Source: Paracoccaceae bacterium (GTDB lineage: Bacteria > Pseudomonadota > Alphaproteobacteria > Rhodobacterales > Rhodobacteraceae). Taken from it: 9,375 nucleotides of DNA. Position numbers and translations under genes: made by a program. The notes under the pieces are model-generated. The model saw only the letters and a program-made list of their open reading frames with translations. It was not told the DNA's origin and did not search any database. Where the stretch lies: positions 1 to 9,375 of the forward strand of contig SLKB01000084.1 of NCBI GenBank assembly GCA_007134805.1, in the 5' to 3' direction. How positions within the stretch are numbered: the first letter of the stretch is position 1; each line of letters starts with the position of its first letter. This document shows positions 1 through 6,382 of the stretch, in pieces.

Positions 1-1
1 C

Positions 2-919
2 GAGTTCACTGCACTGGCCCACGATTTCCTCATGGGCACGCCCGGTCCCGACACGTTGCGCGCGCATGATCAGGGCGCGCTGGTCTATGGCGGCGCGGGC
101 AGCGACATGATCCATGGCGGCCGGGGCGATGACACGCTCTTTGGCGGGTTCGGGCATGACACGATCATGGGAGGGCAGGGCGACGACCTGATCTATGGGG
201 GTCCGGGGAACAACCGGCTCTGGGGCGGTGAGGGCGACGACACCATCTTCGGCGGCAGCGGCAACAACCGTTTCGGTGGCGGGCCGGGCGACGATCTGCT
301 GATCGGTGGCACCGGCAGCAACACGATCTTCGGCGGCACCGGCCAGGACACGATCTTCGGCGGCGATGGTCCCAACAGCCTGTGGGGCATGCGGGGCGAT
401 GACCTCATCTATGGCGGCCCGGGCAATGATCGCATCGGCGGCGGGCCGGGCAATGACACCATCTTCGGCAATGCCGGCAACAACACGATCTATGGCGGCA
501 CGGGCAATGACCTGCTCTATGGTGGCACGGGCGATGACATCATCTGGGGCGGGCCGGGCAATGACACGATCATCGGCGGCGCGGGCAACAATTCGCTCAA
601 TGGGGGTCCGGGCGACAATGTGCTGGTCGGCGGCACCGGCAATGACACCATGCGCGGCGGCCCCGGCGCGGACACGTTCATCTACATGCAGGGCCACCAG
701 CGCGTGCTGATCGAGGATTTCACCTTCGAGGAACAGGACCGGCTCGTGCTGGATGCGCGGCTCTGGGATCGCGCGGGCCTGAGCCCGGATGCCGTGCTCG
801 ATCGGTTCGGCCGGGTTGTCGCCGATGACACTGTGCTGGATTTCGGCGGCGGCGATATCGTGACCCTTCTCGGAATCTCCAACCACGCGGAGTTCGCGCA
901 TTTTATCGAGATCGCCTGA
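2..919 (+). CDS. RTX calcium-binding repeat protein, type I secreted, 5' end missing
   Basis: This is the C-terminal part of a hemolysin-type calcium-binding protein, expected to be exported by a type I (ABC/MFP/OMP) system and to fold outside the cell when calcium binds. The frame is open to the left edge of the window. The codons before the ATG at 32 read EFTALAHDFL and run smoothly into the RTX-like GTPGPDTL, so that ATG is probably internal and the gene starts upstream. From 86 to 679 there are 22 uninterrupted nonapeptides of the GGxGxDxUx type, forming a predicted parallel beta-roll. The last 80 or so residues (FIYMQGHQ, VLIEDF, DRLVLD, TVLDFGGGD, VTLLGI) match the usual non-repetitive tail that carries the uncleaved secretion signal. 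No enzymatic domain is visible in this part, so the function (adhesin, S-layer, protease or other) cannot be stated. No secretion genes are in the window. Confidence 0.9.
   Translation, partial: EFTALAHDFLMGTPGPDTLRAHDQGALVYGGAGSDMIHGGRGDDTLFGGFGHDTIMGGQGDDLIYGGPGNNRLWGGEGDDTIFGGSGNNRFGGGPGDDLLIGGTGSNTIFGGTGQDTIFGGDGPNSLWGMRGDDLIYGGPGNDRIGGGPGNDTIFGNAGNNTIYGGTGNDLLYGGTGDDIIWGGPGNDTIIGGAGNNSLNGGPGDNVLVGGTGNDTMRGGPGADTFIYMQGHQRVLIEDFTFEEQDRLVLDARLWDRAGLSPDAVLDRFGRVVADDTVLDFGGGDIVTLLGISNHAEFAHFIEIA
86..679 (+). repeat. 22 tandem RTX nonapeptide repeats (27-bp unit)
   Basis: Coding repeat array inside the RTX gene: 22 consecutive 27-base units with no insertion or change of register, from YGGAGSDMI to RGGPGADTF. 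Repeats 4-11 (167-382) and 12-19 (383-598) also resemble each other unit by unit, for example DDLI/DDLI, PGNNRL/PGNDRI, NNRF/NNTI and PNSL/NNSL. This suggests an older duplication of an eight-repeat (216-bp) block. Aromatic residues (Y, F, W) often occupy the residue just before each GG. Confidence 0.93.
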
Positions 920-973
920 GACTGCGCCCCGGTTGCCTGCACGCGATGCGAGCAGTATCAGGAAATAGCGCGC

Positions 974-998
974 AGGCGCGGCCCGTGCGGCCGCGCCT
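974..998 (+). other. Strong GC hairpin between RTX gene and methyltransferase gene
   Basis: A perfect 10-bp inverted repeat, AGGCGCGGCC / GGCCGCGCCT, surrounds the 5-base loop CGTGC. The bases after it (CATCTTC) contain no real T-run, so it is at best a weak intrinsic terminator. It may instead be an mRNA-stabilising or attenuating hairpin. It lies 55 bases after the RTX stop and only 7 bases before the ribosome binding site of the next gene, so it could also affect translation of that gene. Confidence 0.55.
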
Positions 999-1017
999 CA
1001 TCTTCAGGAAGACTGGC

Positions 1018-1788
1018 ATGTCGAGGATTTTCGAGCAGATCGGACAGTTTCTCGGCGCGCGGCCCACCCCGGCGCCCCTGCAGGCCCCAGAGCCGGGCGA
1101 TGCCGCCACGCCCTGTGCGCATGTCCTGCAGGTGATCAAGGCGCAGCTTCCGCTGCGCAACCGCGAAGAGTTCTGGGCGCGCGTGTTCGCCGCGATCGAC
1201 GCCCGATCCTTATGTGAAATCGGCGTCTACAAGGGCGCCTTCGCAGAACATATCCTGCGCGCCTGCGAAGGGCTGCGCGCTTATCACATGGTCGATCCGT
1301 GGCGGCATCTTGATGACTGGGACAAGCCCGCCAATCACGGCGATGCGCAGTTCGAGGCGCTCTATGCCGAGGCGATGTCGCGCACGGCGGCCTTTGCCGG
1401 CAAGCGCGTGGTCCACCGTGCCACCACCCGCGAGGCCGCCGCCGCGATCCCTGACGGCGGGCTCGATGCTGTCTATATCGACGGCGATCATTCCCTCCGG
1501 GGCATCACGATCGACCTGATCACGATGCTGCCCAAACTGCGGCATGGCGGGCTTCTGGCCGGCGACGACTTTACCCGCAACATCTGGCAACACGGCACGG
1601 ATTTCGCCCCGACCGAGGTCTTCCCCTTCGCGCTCTATTTCGCCGAAGCCACCGGGCGCCCGATCTTCACCCTCCCGGGCAGTCAGTTCTGCATCGTGAA
1701 CGATCCCGGCACGGGCTTTCGGGTGTTCGATTTCGGCGATTACCTCAGCCTGAGTCCGCGCGAGATCTATCTGCCCCGCGCGCGCTGA
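1018..1788 (+). CDS. Class I SAM-dependent methyltransferase (Methyltransf_24-like)
   Basis: A predicted 256-residue soluble methyltransferase with a Rossmann fold. Motif I is LCEIGVYKG (65-73), giving the glycine-containing SAM loop. An acidic residue after strand 2 is D93 in HMVDPW. The later core reads DAVYIDGDHS (150-159) and LRHGGLLAGDD (174-184), which is the typical pattern of the Methyltransf_24 family (DxVyIDGdHxY ... LxxGGxixxhD). The substrate is unknown. I prefer the ATG at 1018 to the upstream in-frame ATG at 946. AGGAAG at 1006-1011 sits 6 bases before 1018, whereas 946 has no good ribosome binding site and would place the 974-998 hairpin in coding sequence. It lies 98 bases after the RTX gene on the same strand, so co-transcription is possible if the hairpin is read through. 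Many relatives sit near glycan or surface-polymer genes, but nothing here confirms such a role. Confidence 0.85.
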   Translation: MSRIFEQIGQFLGARPTPAPLQAPEPGDAATPCAHVLQVIKAQLPLRNREEFWARVFAAIDARSLCEIGVYKGAFAEHILRACEGLRAYHMVDPWRHLDDWDKPANHGDAQFEALYAEAMSRTAAFAGKRVVHRATTREAAAAIPDGGLDAVYIDGDHSLRGITIDLITMLPKLRHGGLLAGDDFTRNIWQHGTDFAPTEVFPFALYFAEATGRPIFTLPGSQFCIVNDPGTGFRVFDFGDYLSLSPREIYLPRAR

Positions 1789-1790
1789 AA

Positions 1791-1811
1791 GCGCCGGGCC
1801 GGCAGCGGCGC
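1791..1811 (+). terminator. Possible weak hairpin after methyltransferase gene
   Basis: A 6-bp inverted repeat, GCGCCG / CGGCGC, with a 9-base loop starts 3 bases after the methyltransferase stop codon. It is followed by GCCCTTGTCG and not by a T-run, so termination here is uncertain and may need Rho. Confidence 0.3.
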
Positions 1812-1881
1812 GCCCTTGTCGAAAACCCGAAAACCCCGCGCTTGACGCGGCCCGGAATGGGGATTTCCCGCAGCAAACCTG

Positions 1882-1898
1882 CACAATTTTGTGAATTG
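1882..1898. promoter_or_regulatory. Overlapping AT-rich dyads upstream of fasciclin gene
   Basis: In a GC-rich gap of 243 bases, the 12-mer CACAATTTTGTG (1882-1893) is a palindrome with 5-bp arms. It overlaps a second dyad, CAATT-TTGTG-AATTG (1884-1898). This is a plausible operator, about 135 bases before the fasciclin ATG. I do not recognise the regulator. The rest of the gap (1812-2018) shows a tandem 8-mer CGAAAACC x2 (1820-1835) and no convincing -35/-10 pair. Confidence 0.3.
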
Positions 1899-2031
1899 AT
1901 CGACGGCCCCCTCGGCGCTTAGCCCAAGCCCCCTTCGGATCAACCGCTTACGCAAGAAAAAGTGACGCATCCGGCAACGGCTTTCCCGCGTATCGCTCTC
2001 GGTTACACAATGAAACCCAAGGAGACTTTTC

Positions 2032-2514
2032 ATGTTCAAGACAACACTCAGCACCCTCGCACTTTCGGCCATGATGGTGGTCCCGACCGTCACTGTAGCG
2101 AATGGTCAGGAGAACGACATCGTCGATATCGCCGCCTCCACCGATGGCTTTTCGACCCTCGTTGCCGCCGTAACGGCAGCAGATCTGGTCGACACGCTGA
2201 AAGGCGAAGGCCCGTTCACTGTCTTCGCTCCGACAGATGAGGCGTTTGCAGCCCTGCCCGAAGGCACGCTCGAGGCGCTTCTGGAAGACATCGACACCCT
2301 GACCGCGATCCTCACCTATCACGTGGTGCCCGGCGCGATCATGTCGGGTGATCTGGAAGACGGCATGACCGCCGAGACCGTGAATGGCGAGTCGATCACG
2401 ATCGGCGTGGGCGAGACGGTGACCGTCGATGATGCGAATGTCATTCAGGCCGATATCGAGGCAAGCAATGGCGTGATCCATGTGATCGACGCCGTGATCC
2501 TGCCCGCTTCCTGA
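2032..2514 (+). CDS. Secreted single-domain fasciclin (FAS1) protein
   Basis: A 160-residue exported protein made of one FAS1 domain, the MPB70/beta-Ig-H3 type found in many marine and soil bacteria. Residues 1 to about 23 form a signal peptide: MFKTT, a hydrophobic stretch, then TVTVA before NGQEN. The domain begins at NDIVDIAAS (28-36). The H1 motif is [14 protein letters not shown] (62-75), the conserved YH is in YHVVPG (96-101), and the H2 motif is [13 protein letters not shown] (146-158). The length is normal for a periplasmic or secreted one-domain member. FAS1 domains usually act in adhesion or protein-protein contacts, but bacterial single-domain members are poorly characterised. AAGGAG at 2019-2024 lies 7 bases before the ATG and fixes the start. 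The gene ends in a strong terminator, so it is probably a single-gene unit or the last gene of one. Confidence 0.92.
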   Translation: MFKTTLSTLALSAMMVVPTVTVANGQENDIVDIAASTDGFSTLVAAVTAADLVDTLKGEGPFTVFAPTDEAFAALPEGTLEALLEDIDTLTAILTYHVVPGAIMSGDLEDGMTAETVNGESITIGVGETVTVDDANVIQADIEASNGVIHVIDAVILPAS

Positions 2515-2535
2515 GCGCGGCGGATCGCATGAACG

Positions 2536-2564
2536 AAGGCGGCCCCGCGCGGGCCGCCTTTTTT
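2536..2564 (+). terminator. Rho-independent terminator A (fasciclin gene)
   Basis: A perfect 10-bp stem, AAGGCGGCCC / GGGCCGCCTT, with loop CGCGC, followed directly by a run of six T (2559-2564). It starts 21 bases after the fasciclin stop codon. It is one of two copies in this gap; see terminator B at 2712-2742. Confidence 0.93.
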
Positions 2565-2583
2565 CATTCCGCGAAATCGTTTT

Positions 2584-2643
2584 TCATCCTTTGAAAAATG
2601 GCACCGCCTCGATCATCAGCGCGACAGGTCCCGGCGCGGTATC
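2584..2643 (-). pseudogene. Relic of hemE 3' end (about 20 codons)
   Basis: Read on the - strand, these bases encode DTAPGPVALMIEAVPFFKG followed by a TGA stop. The true HemE C-terminus (336-354) reads [19 protein letters not shown] and also ends in TGA. Ten of 19 residues agree without a gap. At the DNA level, 2581-2626 and the intact hemE end at 2759-2804 agree at about 37 of 46 bases in my hand alignment. There is no start or upstream coding portion, so this is a fragment left by duplication and not a gene. Confidence 0.75.
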
Positions 2644-2662
2644 AGCAGCGGGGCGCCTTACT

Positions 2663-2689
2663 GACGCGGTGATCCGGCCCGTTTCCTGG
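2663..2689 (+). pseudogene. Relic of fasciclin gene 3' end (9 codons)
   Basis: These bases read DAVIRPVSW, against [12 protein letters not shown] at the real fasciclin end (2488-2514). The stop TGA has become TGG. There are 4 differences in 27 bases, and the next 15 bases (2690-2704) are identical to those after the real stop (2515-2529). It lies directly upstream of terminator B, exactly as the real gene end lies upstream of terminator A. Confidence 0.72.
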
Positions 2690-2711
2690 GCGCGGCGGAT
2701 CGCAAGGCAAG

Positions 2712-2742
2712 AAGGCGGCCGCGCAAAAGGGCCGCCTTTTTT
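2712..2742. terminator. Terminator B between duplicated relic and hemE
   Basis: A 9-bp stem, AAGGCGGCC / GGCCGCCTT, with a 9-base loop and a run of six T (2737-2742) on the + strand. It starts 20 bases beyond the stop of the convergent hemE. On the - strand the stem is followed by only a broken T-run (CTTCTTGCC), so it may terminate hemE less efficiently. It is the second copy of terminator A; the loop differs (GCGCAAAAG against CGCGC). Confidence 0.85.
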
Positions 2743-2761
2743 CATTCTGCGAAATGATTTT

Positions 2762-3826
2762 TCACTCTTTGAAATTTCGCACTGTCTCGATCATGCGCGC
2801 GACATTGTCGGGGTCGGCATCCGGGGTGATGCCATGACCGAGATTGAAGATATGCGGCCCCTTCGAGAAGGCGCGCACGACGCGCTCGGTGGCGGCGACC
2901 AGATCTGGCCCGCCGGTGACCATGTGAGAGGATGCGAGATTGCCTTGCACGCAGCCCTCGCATTGCACATGCGCGGCCGCCCATTCGGGGGTCACCGAAT
3001 TGTCGATGGCCACGCAATCGGCGCCTGTGGCGCGGGCGAAGCCGATATAGCCCTCACCGGCCTCGCGCGGGAAGGCGATGACCGGGATGCCGGGATGGCG
3101 CTGCTTGAGCGCGGCCGTGATCGTCTTCGCGGGCTCCAGCGCATAGCGCTCGAACGCGTCGCCCTTGAGCGAGCCGGCCCAGCTGTCGAAGATCTTGACC
3201 ACCTCGGCCCCGGCGTCGATCTGCATGGACAGGTATTCGATGGTCGCCTGCGTGATCCGGTCGATCAGCGCGTCGAAGGCCTCGGGCGCCTCGACGCGCA
3301 TCTTGTGCGCCGGCGCCTGATCGGGGGTACCGCGGCCGGCAATCATGTAGGTGGCCACTGTCCAGGGCGCGCCGGCAAAGCCGATCAGCGTCGTCTCGGC
3401 CGGCAATGCGCGCGACAGGATCTTCACGGTCTCGTAGACTGGCCCCAACGTGTCGTGGATCGCCTCGACGGGCTTGAGCGCTCCGACGCCCTGCGCATCG
3501 GTGATCGTCGACAGGCGCGGCCCCTCGCCCGTCACGAACCACAGCTCCGCGCCCAGCGCCTGCGGCACCAGAAGGATATCGGCAAACAGGATCGCCGCGT
3601 CGAAGCCGTAGCGCCGGATCGGCTGCAAGGTGACCTCGGCGGCAAGTTCGGGGTTGTAGCACAGCGACAGGAAATCGCCCGCCTGCGCGCGCGTGGCGCG
3701 GTATTCAGGCAGATACCGCCCCGCCTGACGCATCATCCAGATCGGCGGCGTGGGCAATACCTCGCCGGCGAGGGCACGGAGAATGGTCTTGCTGGGGGCC
3801 TGGGCGGGCTGCGCGGCAACGGTCAT
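2762..3826 (-). CDS. hemE: Uroporphyrinogen decarboxylase HemE
   Basis: Cytoplasmic enzyme (EC 4.1.1.37) that removes the four acetate carboxyls of uroporphyrinogen III to give coproporphyrinogen III; it needs no cofactor. At 354 residues it has the normal family length. Signature 1 is [16 protein letters not shown] (28-43), with the substrate-binding arginines R33 and R37. The catalytic aspartate corresponds to D83 in FADIL. Signature 2 is [12 protein letters not shown] (149-160), with the conserved Y160. The late histidine is H331 in [13 protein letters not shown] (plus-strand CTCCT at 3833-3837) sits 6 bases before the ATG. It is divergent from hemC, so two genes of one pathway share a 109-bp control region. 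Its 3' end converges on the fasciclin gene through the duplicated terminator module, and a copy of its last 20 codons lies at 2584-2643. A long open frame on the opposite strand is a high-GC codon shadow. Confidence 0.97.
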   Translation of the reverse strand: MTVAAQPAQAPSKTILRALAGEVLPTPPIWMMRQAGRYLPEYRATRAQAGDFLSLCYNPELAAEVTLQPIRRYGFDAAILFADILLVPQALGAELWFVTGEGPRLSTITDAQGVGALKPVEAIHDTLGPVYETVKILSRALPAETTLIGFAGAPWTVATYMIAGRGTPDQAPAHKMRVEAPEAFDALIDRITQATIEYLSMQIDAGAEVVKIFDSWAGSLKGDAFERYALEPAKTITAALKQRHPGIPVIAFPREAGEGYIGFARATGADCVAIDNSVTPEWAAAHVQCEGCVQGNLASSHMVTGGPDLVAATERVVRAFSKGPHIFNLGHGITPDADPDNVARMIETVRNFKE

Positions 3827-3935
3827 GGCGGTCTCCTGATGGGCAGCCCTCTCGTCCCAATCCTGCGCGCAGTTGTCAAGTCCGCGAGACAGATGGGCGC
3901 TTGTCAGTCCCGGCGCGCGAAGCTAATCAGGACCC
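3827..3935. promoter_or_regulatory. Divergent hemE/hemC control region
   Basis: This 109-bp region must hold the promoters for both heme genes. On the - strand, TTGACA (plus-strand TGTCAA at 3874-3879) is a consensus -35 hexamer pointing to hemE, but I see no good -10 at 16-18 bases. Near-identical direct repeats, TTGTCAAGTCC (3873-3883) and TTGTCAGTCC (3901-3910), start 28 bases apart and could be regulator or polymerase sites. From the second, TTGTCA and TAATCA (3924-3929) are 17 bases apart, which would make hemC nearly leaderless. That -10 match is poor. Confidence 0.35.
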
Positions 3936-4895
3936 ATGAGCAGTGATTTCCCGACCCCCGACACGCCCCTGAAGATCGGCACGCGCGGCTCGCCGCTGGC
4001 GCTTGCGCAGGCCCATGAGACCCGTGCGCGGCTGATGGCCGCGCATGATCTGCCCGAGGCCGCCTTCGAGATCGCTGTCATCAAGACGACGGGCGATGAC
4101 CGCAGCATGATCGACGCCGACCGCCCGCTCAAGGAGATCGGCAACAAGGGCCTGTTCACCAAGGAAATCGAAGAGGCGATGATCGCGGGCCGGATCCACA
4201 TTGCCGTGCACTCGATGAAGGACATGCCGACCGAACAGCCCGAGGGGCTCTTGCTCGACTGCTATCTGCCGCGCGAAGATACGCGCGATGCGTTCGTCTC
4301 GCGCAAGGGGGCGCGTGGCCTTGCGGATCTGGCGCCCGGGCAGGTCGTGGGCACCTCCAGTCTGCGGCGCCGCGCGCAGCTTCTCAACCGCCGCCCCGAT
4401 CTGCGCGTGGTCGAATTTCGCGGCAATGTGCAGACGCGGCTGCGCAAGCTCGATGACGGGGTCGCGGATTGCACCTTCCTGGCCATGGCCGGGTTGCGGC
4501 GGCTCAACATGACCGAGGTGGCGCAATCGGCCATCGCGCCCGAAGACATGCTGCCCGCCATCGCGCAGGGCGCCATCGGGATCGAATGCCGCGCTGAGGA
4601 CACGCGCATGCGCGAGATGCTGGCCGCGCTCAACGACGCGGCCACCACCTTGCGACTGGCGGCCGAGCGCGCGTTCCTCGCCGCGCTCGACGGATCGTGC
4701 GAGACGCCGATCGCCGGGCTTGCCGTGATCGAGGCGGACGAGATCTGGCTGCGCGGCGAGATCCTGCGCCCCGACGGGTCAGAGCGGCTGTTCACCGAAG
4801 GGCGCGCGGCGCTGGCCGAGGGGGCCGAGCTTGGGCGCGAGCTGGCCGGGAAGTTGCGCGCGCGCGCGCCGGCGGATTTCTTCACCTGGGCCTGA
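3936..4895 (+). CDS. hemC: Hydroxymethylbilane synthase (porphobilinogen deaminase) HemC
   Basis: Cytoplasmic enzyme (EC 2.5.1.61) that joins four porphobilinogen units into hydroxymethylbilane. At 319 residues it is of normal length. The N-terminal LKIGTRGSPLALAQ (12-25) is characteristic. D96 in HSMKDMPTE matches the catalytic aspartate, and GTSSLRRRAQL and FRGNVQTRL carry the arginines that bind the growing chain. C255 in DGSCETPIAG is the cysteine that anchors the dipyrromethane cofactor. All key residues are present. The start is well fixed: an in-frame TAA lies at 3924-3926 and 3936 is the first ATG after it. The only Shine-Dalgarno-like bases, AGGA at 3929-3932, are just 3 bases from the ATG, so initiation may be unusual. 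The ycjX-like gene follows after 59 bases on the same strand and may be co-transcribed. Confidence 0.97.
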   Translation: MSSDFPTPDTPLKIGTRGSPLALAQAHETRARLMAAHDLPEAAFEIAVIKTTGDDRSMIDADRPLKEIGNKGLFTKEIEEAMIAGRIHIAVHSMKDMPTEQPEGLLLDCYLPREDTRDAFVSRKGARGLADLAPGQVVGTSSLRRRAQLLNRRPDLRVVEFRGNVQTRLRKLDDGVADCTFLAMAGLRRLNMTEVAQSAIAPEDMLPAIAQGAIGIECRAEDTRMREMLAALNDAATTLRLAAERAFLAALDGSCETPIAGLAVIEADEIWLRGEILRPDGSERLFTEGRAALAEGAELGRELAGKLRARAPADFFTWA

Positions 4896-4954
4896 TGCTG
4901 GCATCCGCGCCGAACCGCCCCTATCTGTGAGCATAGGCGACAGGGACGGGGTGC

Positions 4955-6382
4955 ATGGTGATCGGCAGGCTGACGGATGAGGTGCTGCGCGGTGTTGACC
5001 GCGTGACGTCGGGCGTCAGCGACACGATCTCGGAGACGTTTTTCGAGCCGCGCCTGCGGCTCGGTGTGACGGGGCTGTCGCAGGCGGGCAAGACTGTCTT
5101 CATCACCTCGCTCGTGGCCAACATGCTCGACCGCGCGCGGATGGGCCGGATGCAGGCCGTGGCGCAGGGCCGGATCGAGGCCGCGTTCCTGCAACCCCAG
5201 CCCGATGACACGCTGCCGCGCTTTCCCTATGAGCGGCATCTGGCCGCGCTCAGCGGGCCCGATCCGGTCTGGCCGGACAGCACGAGCCATATCTCGCAAT
5301 TGCGGCTGTCCTTCCGGGTGCGGCCGGGGGGGCTGCTGGGTGGCTTGCGCGGCGCGCGGATCCAGCATGTCGATATCATCGACTATCCGGGCGAGTGGCT
5401 TCTGGATCTGGTGCTGCTGGACAAGGATTACGACAGCTGGTCAGCCGAGACGCTGGCCCGCATGCAGGCGCGCGCCCATGGCGCGGCGTGTCTTGACGCG
5501 CTCAAGGCCACTGACGCGACCGCGCGCCATGACGAGGCCGTGGCCGAAGCGCTCACAGGCACCTTCACCGACTACCTGCGCGAAACCCGCGCGGCCGGGC
5601 TGCCCGATATCATGCCGGGGCGCTTCCTGCTGCCCGGCGATCTGGCGGGCTCGCCGGTGCTGTGCTTCGTGCCGCTGCCGTCCGCGCGTGCGGGGCGCGG
5701 CAGCCTGCGCCGCGAGATGGCGCGGCGGTTCGATGCCTACAAGGCGCAGGTGATCCGCCCCTTCTTCCGCGATCATTTCGCCCGGATCGACCGGCAGGTG
5801 GTTCTGGCTGATCTTCTGGGCGCGATCCATACCGGGCCCGAGGCCGTGGGCCGCATGGGCGAGACGCTCAGCGAATTGCTGGCTGCCTTCCGGCCCGGGC
5901 GCAATGCCTGGCTGACCCGACTGCTGGGCGGGCGGAGGGTCGAGCGGATCCTCTTTGCGGCGACCAAGGCCGATCACCTGCACCATTCCCAGCATGAGCG
6001 GCTCAGCGCGATCCTGCAGGCGCTCTTGCGCCAGTCGCGCGACCGCGCGCGCTTCGCCGGTGCGCGGACCGAGGCGCTGGCGCTGGCCGCGATCCGCGCC
6101 ACGGTCGAGGAACAGCACCAGCGCGACGGCAAGCTTCTGGATTGCGTGCGGGGCCGGCTGCTCGATACGGGTCGGCAGGCGGCGCTTTATCCGGGCGAGT
6201 TGCCCGAGGACCCGATGGCGCTGCTCGGCCCCGCGCAGGAAGGGGCGGCGCGCTGGCTGGATGCGGATTACACGATCATGCGCTTTGCGCCCGCGCCGCT
6301 CACGCGCGGCCCGGAGGATGGGCTGCCGCATATCCGGCTTGATCGGGCGGCCGAGTTTCTGATCGGGGATCTGCTGCAATGA
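4955..6382 (+). CDS. ycjX: YcjX-like P-loop nucleotide-binding protein (DUF463)
   Basis: A 475-residue predicted GTPase/ATPase of the YcjX family, close to the length of E. coli YcjX. The Walker A loop is GLSQAGKT (40-47). The Walker B/G3-like segment is IIDYPGEWLLDL, with D143 and the conserved PGEW. TKAD (337-340) looks like the base-specifying G4 motif [NT]KxD and suggests GTP. No membrane segment is seen. E. coli ycjX and ycjF lie next to the phage-shock (psp) genes and are induced with them; the molecular role is not settled. The ATG at 4955 follows an in-frame TAG at 4934-4936 and has AGGGA at 4942-4946, 8 bases upstream. The stop codon overlaps the next start as ATGA (6379-6382), so translation is probably coupled to the YcjF-like partner. 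No psp gene is in the window. Assignment to the family is firm; the function remains general. Confidence 0.92.
   Translation: MVIGRLTDEVLRGVDRVTSGVSDTISETFFEPRLRLGVTGLSQAGKTVFITSLVANMLDRARMGRMQAVAQGRIEAAFLQPQPDDTLPRFPYERHLAALSGPDPVWPDSTSHISQLRLSFRVRPGGLLGGLRGARIQHVDIIDYPGEWLLDLVLLDKDYDSWSAETLARMQARAHGAACLDALKATDATARHDEAVAEALTGTFTDYLRETRAAGLPDIMPGRFLLPGDLAGSPVLCFVPLPSARAGRGSLRREMARRFDAYKAQVIRPFFRDHFARIDRQVVLADLLGAIHTGPEAVGRMGETLSELLAAFRPGRNAWLTRLLGGRRVERILFAATKADHLHHSQHERLSAILQALLRQSRDRARFAGARTEALALAAIRATVEEQHQRDGKLLDCVRGRLLDTGRQAALYPGELPEDPMALLGPAQEGAARWLDADYTIMRFAPAPLTRGPEDGLPHIRLDRAAEFLIGDLLQ

Larger units (their letters stand above)
2488..2803. repeat. Imperfect tandem duplication of the fasciclin/hemE junction
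   Basis: Copy A is about 2488-2625 and copy B about 2663-2803, offset by 175-178 bases. Each contains, in order, the fasciclin C-terminal codons, an identical 15-base segment after the stop position, a terminator hairpin with six T, a shared spacer of the form TTTTTTCATTCnGCGAAAT, and the last codons of hemE in reverse. About 19 bases (2644-2662) between the two relics cannot be assigned with confidence to either copy. Confidence 0.78.

Noticed and set aside
32..34. ATG at 32 as the start of the RTX gene
   Set aside because: The frame is open to the window edge, no ribosome binding site precedes the ATG, and the preceding residues fit the repeat-domain entry of a longer protein.
86..679. 27-bp periodicity considered as a CRISPR or non-coding satellite
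   Set aside because: The period is the codon image of RTX nonapeptides in one open frame, with no spacer/repeat alternation.
946..1017. Longer start of the methyltransferase at 946
   Set aside because: There is no Shine-Dalgarno sequence near 946, the extension runs through a perfect hairpin, and 1018 has AGGAAG at proper spacing.
1842..1870. TTGACG at 1842-1847 as a -35 box for the fasciclin gene
   Set aside because: No acceptable -10 hexamer lies 16-18 bases downstream, and the motif is part of a small CCGCG-CTTGA-CGCGG hairpin.
2536..2742. The paired hairpins considered as a REP/BIME-type mobile palindromic repeat
   Set aside because: The similarity continues into the coding tails of both neighbouring genes, which fits a local tandem duplication better. 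A dispersed element cannot be fully excluded without the genome.
2591..3946. A 451-codon open frame on the + strand opposite hemE
   Set aside because: It is antisense to an unmistakable HemE with all catalytic motifs, its product is rich in R/G/A without a recognisable domain, and it is typical of the antisense shadow of high-GC genes. Its first part only reads through the duplicated terminator relics.
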